Source: Fidelibacterota bacterium
GTDB lineage: Bacteria > Fidelibacterota > UBA8477 > JABMPR01
Reading direction: 5' to 3'
DNA: 5,846 nt
NCBI GenBank assembly: GCA_030595455.1
Contig: JAUVDF010000078.1
Location: 1 to 5,846 of the forward strand
Notes under the pieces: model-generated
Seen by the model: the letters and a program-made list of their open reading frames with translations, nothing else
Databases searched by the model: none
Told to the model about the DNA's origin: nothing
Program-made: the position numbers and the translations under genes
Shown: positions 1 through 5,846 of the stretch, in pieces
Numbering within the stretch: position 1 is the stretch's first letter
Layout: each line of letters opens with the position of its first letter

Positions 1-873
1 AATAGTACGGTGGCAGCTGCTGTTTATAGTGGTCATGTTATGAATAACCCAGCTGGTCTAGTTAATGGCCCTTCACGTTATCTCGGTGTTGTCTATGACC
101 AATTTAGTGGTCTCTCAAGCAATTATAGCCTGGAAGCAAAATATCCGGTTACAGAAAACTATGATCTAGGGTTTACGGTCATGCATAGCAGCATAGACGA
201 TCTATTTTTTCGACCTAACCTCATTGGACTCACCCCTGAAGTAAGAAGAGATTCTGTGTTGGCGCTGTCTGAAAAGGCATCTGATATCATTCCATATCGT
301 GAAAGCGCTGCATTTTTAACGCTGGCTCGCGAGTTTAACTTTAAAATAAATCTGGGATGGGTGTTTTTCAAAATCCCATTTCGCGTCCCTGTTGGCCTAT
401 CTGTAAAGTACATTGATAAACTATTATTTGAAAATAGAGGTCTAGGGTCTGGTATTGATGTAGGCGGGCAAGTCTTTTTTAGCTTAGCTGGAATGACTGA
501 TATGCTGGTCGATACCGAATTTGGTTTTGGGCTATTTTCAAGTGATATATTGAATACACCTGTATTCTGGACGACGGAGCATCAGGATGCTATTAAGCGC
601 AATGTCACTTTTGGCTACTCCATAAAGCAGGAAGTAAAGCGCTATGCCACAGCGATTACATTTTCAGCCAGTTCACAAAGCAGATATCCCGATGTGTCCC
701 AATATGGCGTTGATATAACAATCAAAGATTTGGTTTCAGTAAGGGCCGGGCATGATGGTTATACAACTTCCTTTGGCCTTGGCATTAGCTTGAAAAAGTT
801 TATTATTGATTACTCATTCAGCCAGCATGAATTGACTGATATGCAAAAAATTGGAATAAGTTATCGTTTTTAA
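1..873 (+). CDS. PorV/UPF0164-like outer-membrane beta-barrel protein, 5' end outside window
   Basis: The frame is open from the first base to the TAA at 871-873, giving 290 visible residues. A GTG at 10 could formally start it, but no signal peptide follows, so the true start and signal sequence almost certainly lie upstream of the window. Visible residues 15-20 read NNPAGL, the hallmark near the mature N-terminus of PorV/PorQ/UPF0164-type barrels (usually NPAGL after an Ala-rich stretch). Further on, alternating polar/hydrophobic strands include a segment resembling the family's 'G..vKYI....' followed by 'G.DvGg.v'. The chain ends in GISYRF, a C-terminal aromatic beta-signal of the kind recognised by the BAM complex. 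It should therefore sit in the outer membrane. In Bacteroidota PorV works with type IX secretion, but many relatives have no known role, so no specific function is claimed. Alternatives are a FadL-like or other generic barrel. The SLBB gene follows after 29 bases. Confidence 0.72.
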   Translation, partial: NSTVAAAVYSGHVMNNPAGLVNGPSRYLGVVYDQFSGLSSNYSLEAKYPVTENYDLGFTVMHSSIDDLFFRPNLIGLTPEVRRDSVLALSEKASDIIPYRESAAFLTLAREFNFKINLGWVFFKIPFRVPVGLSVKYIDKLLFENRGLGSGIDVGGQVFFSLAGMTDMLVDTEFGFGLFSSDILNTPVFWTTEHQDAIKRNVTFGYSIKQEVKRYATAITFSASSQSRYPDVSQYGVDITIKDLVSVRAGHDGYTTSFGLGISLKKFIIDYSFSQHELTDMQKIGISYRF

Positions 874-890
874 CGGTAGCTTAATTTACT

Positions 891-896
891 GAGGGG
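891..896 (+). promoter_or_regulatory. Ribosome binding site deciding the TTG start of the SLBB gene
   Basis: GAGGGG at 891-896 lies six bases before the TTG at 903. This is a strong Shine-Dalgarno match at normal spacing. It supports the non-AUG start, since the first in-frame ATG (codon 14) falls inside the hydrophobic core of the signal peptide and would destroy it. Confidence 0.7.
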
Positions 897-902
897 TACA
901 CA

Positions 903-1388
903 TTGCTCAAGAGACTGATTATCATTGTCACAATATTACTGATGTCCCAGGCATTATGGGCACAGAATAAGAGTCAGAAGACCGAAGATCCACGGTATAT
1001 CCTGCATCCCGAAACCGGCAAATTAAGTATGGTTGTGCGGATCTGGGGTGAGGTCCAACAACCGGGTGTAACATTGGTGCCTTCAGACGCAGACTTAATA
1101 TCATTGCTTAGCTATGTTGGTGGTCCAACCGGTAGAGCAAAACTCAATAAAATCCGGATCATTCGTTTTAATGTACAGCCAGGGGATGAAAGAGTTGTAT
1201 ACGCTAACATTGAAGCCTTCATTGAAACCGGTGACGATACCTACATGCCAACCATTTACCCCAATGATACGATTATTGTGAGTGGAACAATATGGAAAGT
1301 AGTAAATGAATTTATGCCCTATATTTCCACAGCGATTACCTTGCTACAGTTCTACTACTATGTAGTCCTCAGTCGTCAAGTATCATAA
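903..1388 (+). CDS. Short secreted SLBB-domain protein with C-terminal membrane helix (polysaccharide-export-like)
   Basis: This is a 161-residue protein starting at TTG. Residues 1-20 form a signal peptide: charged LKR, a hydrophobic core, and a probable signal peptidase I cut after ALWA, before Gln21. A single SLBB (soluble-ligand-binding beta-grasp) domain covers about residues 42-127. It shows GEVQQPG at 49-55, a 'LISLLSYVGGPTGRA' helix and turn at 65-79, a strand at 83-89, and a closing YPNDTIIV at 119-126. Residues about 137-157 are hydrophobic and aromatic and look like a C-terminal transmembrane helix. SLBB domains are best known from Wza-type capsule and exopolysaccharide export proteins, but those normally carry an N-terminal Poly_export domain as well. 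That domain is missing here, and the protein is far shorter than Wza. It may be an accessory export or envelope protein; substrate and partner are unknown. It lies between the barrel gene (29 bases upstream) and prfB (11 bases downstream). Confidence 0.75.
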   Translation: MLKRLIIIVTILLMSQALWAQNKSQKTEDPRYILHPETGKLSMVVRIWGEVQQPGVTLVPSDADLISLLSYVGGPTGRAKLNKIRIIRFNVQPGDERVVYANIEAFIETGDDTYMPTIYPNDTIIVSGTIWKVVNEFMPYISTAITLLQFYYYVVLSRQVS

Positions 1389-1391
1389 GGA
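1387..1391 (+). promoter_or_regulatory. Ribosome binding site of prfB
   Basis: AAGGA at 1387-1391 overlaps the stop codon of the SLBB gene and lies eight bases before the ATG at 1400. It supports 1400 as the prfB start and suggests translational coupling with the upstream gene. Confidence 0.55.
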
Positions 1392-1399
1392 TATCATAG

Positions 1400-2507
1400 A
1401 TGTATGATGAAATTAGAGATGAGTTAAGCGAGCTCAAAGAGCGTCTTGATACGCTAAGGGGGCATCTTTGACCTCTCCAAAGTACATACTGAACTTGTTG
1501 AGCTAAAAGCGCTCTCTCTAAAAGATGACTTCTGGAATAATTCATCACAAGCGCAGACAATCTTAAAGAATATCAACTTATTAGAAGGACAGGTCACCGA
1601 CTGGGAGAATGTACTTACCCATGAGGAGGATTTGGATATTCTGCTTGAGCTTGCCATAGAAGACGGTGATGAGAGTCTATCTAAAGACCTTAATAAAGCC
1701 CTGCGCGATTTTCGAAAAACACTTGAAGACTATGAGCTGCGACAGCTTCTGAGTGATGAGGATGATACTCTGGATTGTATCGTAACGATTCATCCTGGAG
1801 CTGGAGGCACGGAATCTCAGGATTGGGCAGAGATGCTCTATCGAATGTATACTCGCTGGTTTGACAACCGTGGATGGAGCTGGAAAGCATTGGATTATCT
1901 GCCTGGGGATGAAGCCGGTTTGAAGGATGCGACAATCGAGGTCAAGGGTCAGTACGCTTTTGGTTATCTGAAAGCTGAAAATGGTATCCACCGGCTTGTT
2001 AGAATCAGTCCCTTTGACTCAAATTCACGTCGTCACACCTCTTTTGCATCAATATTCGCTTATCCCATATATGATAACGAAATAGAAATAACCATTGATA
2101 TGAACGATGTCAGGGTCGATACATACCGCGCGAGTGGTGCTGGTGGTCAACACATTAATAAAACTGACTCTGCAGTGCGTTTAACACACGCTCCTACAGG
2201 TATTGTTGTACAATGTCAGAATGAACGATCGCAACATAAGAATAAAGAAACAGCCATGAAAATGCTCAAGGCTCGACTCCATCAGCTTGAAAAAGAAAAA
2301 GAGCAAGCCAAGATGGATCAGGCGGCATCTTCTAAGACTGAAATTGGTTGGGGGAATCAAATTAGATCCTATGTATTCCATCCATATACCATGGTAAAGG
2401 ATCACAGAACTAAACATGAGACCGGAAATATCCAGGCCGTTATGAATGGCGATATCGATGGTTTTATTAAAGCATATTTATTGAATCAGATGGGAAATGA
2501 ATCCTAA
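1400..2507 (+). CDS. prfB: Peptide chain release factor 2 (RF2), expressed by programmed +1 frameshift
   Basis: RF2 recognises UAA and UGA in the ribosomal A site and triggers hydrolysis of peptidyl-tRNA. Translation starts at the ATG at 1400 and reads 23 codons to CTT (1466-1468). It meets TGA at 1469-1471, then shifts +1 to GAC at 1470-1472 and continues to the TAA at 2505-2507. The product is 368 residues, close to the 365 of E. coli RF2. Visible hallmarks are the N-terminal helical domain with FWNNSSQAQ, the SPF tripeptide for stop-codon recognition at residues 203-205 (2007-2015), followed by DSNSRRHTSF, and the catalytic GGQ at 248-250 (2142-2150) within RASGAGGQHINKT. SPF rather than PxT identifies RF2 and not RF1. 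The residue matching E. coli RF2 position 246 is Ala (residue 244), as in most bacteria. The Gln of GGQ is the usual target of PrmC methylation. The stop overlaps the lysS start by one base (TAATG). No other disruption is seen. Confidence 0.97.
1457..1472 (+). promoter_or_regulatory. prfB programmed +1 ribosomal frameshift site
   Basis: AGGGGG (1457-1462) is an internal Shine-Dalgarno-like element. After a three-base spacer (CAT) comes the slippery CTT codon (1466-1468), then the TGA stop (1469-1471) followed by C (1472). From memory this differs from the E. coli site, AGGGGGTATCTTTGAC, only at the first spacer base (C for T), and the peptide across the junction is LRGHLD versus LRGYLD. When RF2 is plentiful the UGA is read as a stop and a 23-residue peptide is released. 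When RF2 is scarce, the paused ribosome slips +1 and makes full-length RF2, which gives negative autoregulation. The mechanism is established for this element in other bacteria; its use here is inferred from near-identity. Confidence 0.96.
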
Positions 2508-4000
2508 TGAGTGAACGTACTTTAAATGAAATTATGGATCAACGTAGAGCGAAGATAAAGTCACTTCTTGCTGAAGGTATTGATCCATTTCCACATAATT
2601 ATAACCGTAGCCACCTCGTTGAAGAAGCATTAGAGCAATTTGAAGAGCTTGAGGATCAAGCAGGGGTGAGCTTAGCCGGTAGACTCATGTCTCGTCGGGT
2701 TATGGGAAAAGCTAGTTTTGCTAACATCATGGATGGTAGTGGTCGGATACAGCTGTACCTGAGCAGGGAAGATATTGGTGTAGAAAAATACACCATGTTC
2801 AAAAGTTTGGATATTGGTGATTTCTTGGGCGTTAGCGGGAAAATGATGACCACGCGCACTGGCGAGAAAACCTTGAAGGTGCTTGAACTAACCTTATTGA
2901 GTAAAAATATAAGACCTCTGCCTAATGTGAAAGAGAAGGACGGTCAATTATTTGATGGATTTGAAGATAAGGAACAGCGCTACCGTAAACGCTATCTGGA
3001 TCTGATTGTTAATCCTGAAGTAAAAGAAACCTTTATTAAGAGAGCCAAAATATACAAGAGTATTCGAAACTTTTTTGATGATAATAAATATCTGGAAGTA
3101 GAAACACCCATATTACAGCCACTCTATGGTGGTGCATCAGCTCGACCATTTAAGACTCATCACAATGCTCTTGATATGCCTTTATTCCTTCGTATTGCTG
3201 ATGAACTTTATTTAAAAAGATTAATTATTGGTGGGTTTGAGAAAGTATATGAGTTTTCAAGAAATTTCCGTAATGAAGGTATGGATCGTACCCATAACCC
3301 TGAGTTTACAGCGATTGAATGGTACGAAGCCTATGTAGATTATTTCTATCTCATGGATCAAGTAGAATCACTTTTCAAATCGCTAGCGAAAGATCTTGAG
3401 CAGAGTGTTTTCAGCTATAATGATTGTGAAGTTGATATCACAAAGCCATTTAAACGCGCTACTATGGCAGAACTTGTCCAAGAATACGCCGATGTTGATC
3501 TTTCTAAGGCGGATGCAGCTGAATTGTTAAAAGTGTGTCGGAAGCATAAAATTGATGCTCCAGGTAATGCCAATTATGGGCAATTACTTGATGCGCTCTT
3601 CGATGAATTAGTGCAGCCCCATCTAATTGACCCAACTTTCGTGACAGAATATCCCAAGGCCATTTCACCCTTAGCAAAAAATAAGCGGGATAGTGATGGT
3701 ACTTTTGTAGAACGCTTTGAACTGTTTATTGCTGGTAACGAATTTGCCAATGCCTTCACAGAACTTAATGATCCCATTGACCAACGTGAAAGGCTTGAAG
3801 CCCAAGCCGCTCTACGAGATGCTGGCGATGAAGAAGCACAGACTCTGGACGAAGATTTTCTGCAAGCCATCGAATATGGAATGCCACCAACCGGTGGGGT
3901 GGGTATGGGCTTGGACAGGCTAGTCATGTTGTTGACCGGCAATCGTTCAATTAGAGATGTTCTTTTATTTCCCCAGATGCGACCTGAATCAAACGGATAG
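2507..4000 (+). CDS. lysS: Lysyl-tRNA synthetase, class II
   Basis: This 497-residue cytoplasmic enzyme attaches lysine to tRNA-Lys using ATP. Its length is near the 505 of E. coli LysS. An N-terminal helix is followed by the OB-fold anticodon-binding domain at about residues 54-140 (SLAGRLMSRRVMGKASF onward). The class II catalytic core carries motif 1 near 188-204 (KYLEVETPILQP), the GGASARPFKTHHN loop at 208-220, motif 2 at 253-271 (NFRNEGMDRTHNPEFTAIE) with its conserved Arg and Glu, a conserved block at 402-422 (ERFELFIAGNEFANAF), and motif 3 at 463-477 (GGVGMGLDRLVMLLT). The 'GMDRTHNPEF' form of motif 2 is the type I associate with Bacteroidota and related phyla, unlike the E. coli 'GISVRHNPEF'. 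The ATG overlaps the prfB stop by one base, and the only SD-like stretch (GGGA, 2492-2495) is 11 bases away, so translation is probably coupled to prfB. All motifs are intact. The prfB-lysS pairing is also found in other bacteria, including E. coli. Confidence 0.97.
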   Translation: MSERTLNEIMDQRRAKIKSLLAEGIDPFPHNYNRSHLVEEALEQFEELEDQAGVSLAGRLMSRRVMGKASFANIMDGSGRIQLYLSREDIGVEKYTMFKSLDIGDFLGVSGKMMTTRTGEKTLKVLELTLLSKNIRPLPNVKEKDGQLFDGFEDKEQRYRKRYLDLIVNPEVKETFIKRAKIYKSIRNFFDDNKYLEVETPILQPLYGGASARPFKTHHNALDMPLFLRIADELYLKRLIIGGFEKVYEFSRNFRNEGMDRTHNPEFTAIEWYEAYVDYFYLMDQVESLFKSLAKDLEQSVFSYNDCEVDITKPFKRATMAELVQEYADVDLSKADAAELLKVCRKHKIDAPGNANYGQLLDALFDELVQPHLIDPTFVTEYPKAISPLAKNKRDSDGTFVERFELFIAGNEFANAFTELNDPIDQRERLEAQAALRDAGDEEAQTLDEDFLQAIEYGMPPTGGVGMGLDRLVMLLTGNRSIRDVLLFPQMRPESNG

Positions 4001-4016
4001 GCACCAACCCTGACAA

Positions 4017-5219
4017 GTGTCCTATACTGGCTATCTCGCAACCCGTTATCTATTCGGTAAACATCGAATCCCATTTATAGCATTCATTTCCAGAACCACC
4101 ATGATTGGAATGGCTCTGGGAGTGGCAACGCTTGTATTAGCACTTGGAATCATGCGTGGCTTCCAATCGGTTGTCACCGAAAAGATCATTGGTTTTGATA
4201 CCCACATTCGTATAGAAAAGCTCTTTCAGTCAGGATTTGACCTCTCACCAGAACAGGTTCAGGAAATTGAAAATATAGCCGGAGTTGAAAGCATCTTTCC
4301 CATTCAAAAAGCAGAAGTCATGCTCAAAGCAAATGGAGTCACAGAAGGAGCTCTTCTGGAAGCCATGCCCGAAGAAGCGCTTAAAGGGCTATACTCAGTG
4401 AGCGCTAATCTGCAGTCATCTACAGGAGGACAGTCTGGGATTATTATTGGGGCGGCGATGGCTGAAATGCTTGAAGTAAATGTTTCAGAGCCCATATTGC
4501 TTTACGATCTGGGATCTCTTGCCGAAATGAAGGGGTTTCCAACAATTGCCCGCGCTGAGGTTCAGGCCATCTATGAATCTGGAATGGTTGATTATGATAA
4601 GAGTTACCTGTATTGTTCAATCAATACTATGAATGAACTCTTTCGAGGGAAGGCTACTAAGGATGAATATGGAATCTTCCTAACTGATCTGGCCCTAACT
4701 CGAACAGTAATAAACCAGATTGATAGTATTTTACCCTATTCACATCTTTCCATATCCTGGGAGGACAGGCACCAGACCTTGTTTAACTGGATGAAAACAC
4801 AGCAGTTGCCAATATTTGTGATTTTTAGTCTGATCATGCTAGTTGCTGTAGTAAATATCGCGAGCACCTTGGTCTTGATCATCATGGAAAAACGCAGTGA
4901 GATCGGTACACTCAGGGCACTTGGTACGAGTCGTAGACGGATAAGACGAATTTTTGCGCTAGAGGGCTTAATGATGGGCCTGACAGGCGCGACTTTAGGC
5001 TTATCCATTTCTGCCATCCTGATTTGGCTCCAGAGTACCTTTGGATTGATCTCTTTACCCAGTGATGTCTATTTCATGGATAAAGTTACCATTCAAATCG
5101 CTTTTGAAGATATTCTGTTGATATACGGAGGAATCCTCTTGCTGGCCATTCTGTCGTCACTGTTTCCTGCGATGCAAGCCAGCCGTTTAAATCCAGCTGA
5201 AGCCTTGAGGGATGAATGA
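4017..5219 (+). CDS. LolC/LolE-family lipoprotein-releasing ABC transporter permease (first of tandem pair)
   Basis: This 400-residue inner-membrane permease is probably part of a LolCDE-type complex that extracts lipoproteins from the inner membrane for transfer to the LolA carrier. The layout is typical: a short cytoplasmic YLATRYLF start, TM1 at about 22-47 (with GMALGVATLVLALGIMRGF), a periplasmic MacB-like domain at about 50-260 containing GIIIGAAMAEMLEV (141-154), then TM2 (about 264-289), TM3 (about 314-340) and TM4 (about 365-385). The cytoplasmic EKRSEIGTLRALGTSRRRIR at 291-310 is the coupling helix that contacts the ATPase, and the end LNPAEALRDE is a family signature. VYFMDKV at 351-357 matches the LolC/E 'VYyid' motif. 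The GTG at 4017 is the only sensible start: an in-frame TGA lies at 4011 and later starts cut into TM1. No Shine-Dalgarno is visible, so coupling to lysS (16 bases upstream) is possible. LolC versus LolE cannot be decided; another FtsX-like exporter is the alternative. Confidence 0.88.
   Translation: MSYTGYLATRYLFGKHRIPFIAFISRTTMIGMALGVATLVLALGIMRGFQSVVTEKIIGFDTHIRIEKLFQSGFDLSPEQVQEIENIAGVESIFPIQKAEVMLKANGVTEGALLEAMPEEALKGLYSVSANLQSSTGGQSGIIIGAAMAEMLEVNVSEPILLYDLGSLAEMKGFPTIARAEVQAIYESGMVDYDKSYLYCSINTMNELFRGKATKDEYGIFLTDLALTRTVINQIDSILPYSHLSISWEDRHQTLFNWMKTQQLPIFVIFSLIMLVAVVNIASTLVLIIMEKRSEIGTLRALGTSRRRIRRIFALEGLMMGLTGATLGLSISAILIWLQSTFGLISLPSDVYFMDKVTIQIAFEDILLIYGGILLLAILSSLFPAMQASRLNPAEALRDE
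5207..5212 (+). promoter_or_regulatory. Ribosome binding site of the second permease gene
   Basis: GAGGGA at 5207-5212, inside the end of the first permease gene, precedes the ATG at 5216 by three bases (five if counted from GAGG). Together with the ATGA stop/start overlap it supports this start and coupled translation. Confidence 0.5.
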
Positions 5220-5846
5220 ACCAACTAAATTGGTATATTGCCCGTCGCTACTTCTTTGCGAAACGGAGTAATCGCTTTATTAGTTGGGTTGGTGGCGTTT
5301 CTATGCTTGGTATTGCCCTGGGAGTGACGGCCCTTATAATTACCATGTCTGTCTTGAACGGGTTTGAATCTGAAGTTACGAATCGCATCACAAATTTTAT
5401 TCCACACCTGACCATTTCACCTGAGATTGAAGTTGAAACTTTAAGAAGTCATATCCCTGAGTCAAGTTCGATCTATTTCAGCACTGAAAGAAAAGCGGTT
5501 CTGAAATTTAAAAGTGAACAAGTCGTTCTTAATGTTAGAGCCATTGATCAGGATCAGTGGACACACCTCTTGAAAGCCCAGAGTGTTCACTCAACGCTAC
5601 CCGGACGTTTGAGTATATATGATCAGGAACTGCCTGGGATTGTTGTTGGGGTCGCCGTAGCTGATAATCTTTTTCTAAATGTGGGTGACACCTTAGTTGT
5701 TGAGAGTCCATTGGATGCAGGGCAGGGACAGTTTAGAATTCCCAGTCGTCACTTTGTTGTCACTGGTGTATTTCAATCTGAGATATTTGATTTTGATCGT
5801 AGTCTGGCCATTATTCCATACGTGGAAGGCAGACGATTATTTAAAT
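5216..5846 (+). CDS. LolC/LolE-family lipoprotein-releasing ABC transporter permease (second of tandem pair), 3' end outside window
   Basis: An open frame runs from the ATG at 5216 to the window edge, giving 210 complete codons, about half the expected roughly 400. It begins NWYIARRYFFAKRSNRF, then TM1 at about residues 22-48 with MLGIALGVTALIITMSVLNGF, a near-consensus LolC/LolE first helix. The start of the periplasmic MacB-like domain follows, with GIVVGVAVADNLFLNVGD at about 141-158, equivalent to the GIIIGAAMAEML block of the upstream gene. The two neighbours are clearly paralogues, as expected for the unlike halves of a LolC/LolE heterodimer. The ATG overlaps the upstream stop in an ATGA arrangement (four bases), a sign of coupled, balanced synthesis. 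The remaining transmembrane helices and any lolD-type ATPase gene would lie downstream of the window. Which copy is LolC and which LolE cannot be told from this sequence. Confidence 0.87.
   Translation, partial: MNQLNWYIARRYFFAKRSNRFISWVGGVSMLGIALGVTALIITMSVLNGFESEVTNRITNFIPHLTISPEIEVETLRSHIPESSSIYFSTERKAVLKFKSEQVVLNVRAIDQDQWTHLLKAQSVHSTLPGRLSIYDQELPGIVVGVAVADNLFLNVGDTLVVESPLDAGQGQFRIPSRHFVVTGVFQSEIFDFDRSLAIIPYVEGRRLFK

Noticed and set aside
10..12. GTG at 10 as the true start of the barrel gene
   Set aside because: The frame is open to the window edge, and the NNPAGL motif follows almost at once with no room for a signal peptide, so the gene begins upstream of the window.
874..902. Terminator or promoter between the barrel and SLBB genes
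   Set aside because: The 29-base gap has no stem-loop with a T-run and no convincing -35/-10 pair, only the ribosome binding site.
1469..1471. In-frame TGA read as selenocysteine or as a reassigned sense codon
   Set aside because: The reading frame changes right after the TGA; simple readthrough in frame 0 would not reach the RF2 body. TGA also ends the first permease gene normally.
1677..1991. Minus-strand open frames of about 80-104 codons within prfB
   Set aside because: They are antisense to conserved RF2 sequence, show no ribosome binding site or domain, and overlap each other in different frames.
1400..2507. prfB as a frameshifted pseudogene or sequencing error
   Set aside because: The frame change occurs exactly at the conserved AGGGGG-CAT-CTT-TGA-C cassette and the rest of RF2 is intact with SPF and GGQ, so it is programmed frameshifting.
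3574..4074. 166-codon open frame on the minus strand
   Set aside because: It lies antisense to the end of lysS, which has strong motifs there. It has low-complexity Ser/Arg-rich composition typical of antisense shadows and no recognisable domain.
1..5846. CRISPR array, tRNA/rRNA genes, insertion sequences or a novel defence island
   Set aside because: I saw no spaced direct repeats, tRNA cloverleaf, inverted terminal repeats, transposase or nuclease motifs. Coding density is nearly complete and accounted for by core genes.

Overview
The window is a densely packed, single-strand (+) bacterial gene cluster with no intergenic gap longer than about 30 bases. Six genes lie head to tail: a 5'-truncated PorV/UPF0164-like outer-membrane beta-barrel gene (1-873), a short secreted SLBB-domain gene (903-1388), prfB encoding release factor 2 (1400-2507, read through a programmed +1 frameshift), lysS encoding a class II lysyl-tRNA synthetase (2507-4000), and two tandem LolC/LolE-type ABC-transporter permease genes (4017-5219, and 5216 to the window end, cut off). 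Spacings are 29, 11, -1, 16 and -4 bases. No terminator-like hairpin plus T-run and no convincing internal promoter was seen, so the simplest reading is one transcription unit or a few overlapping ones.

The organism is a diderm (Gram-negative-type) bacterium of moderate to low GC. The PorV/UPF0164-type barrel, the LysRS motif 2 variant GMDRTHNPEF, and an SLBB protein with a C-terminal membrane helix all fit the FCB side of the tree (Bacteroidota, Marinimicrobia/SAR406, Calditrichota and relatives). Shine-Dalgarno-like sequences precede several starts, which fits a non-Bacteroidota FCB lineage slightly better. This placement is inference from family flavour, not a database match.

Functionally there are two themes. 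The flanks concern the cell envelope: an outer-membrane barrel, an SLBB protein of the polysaccharide-export type, and the permease pair expected to extract lipoproteins from the inner membrane for delivery to the outer membrane. The centre concerns translation: RF2 terminates at UAA/UGA, and LysRS charges tRNA-Lys. The most distinctive element is the autoregulatory frameshift site in prfB (1457-1472). An in-frame UGA after codon 23 is bypassed when RF2 is scarce, so a naive gene call would start prfB too late (for example at the ATG at 1632) and lose the first 77 residues. I see no evidence of a mobile element, CRISPR array, RNA gene or new defence system; the window looks like ordinary core-genome sequence.
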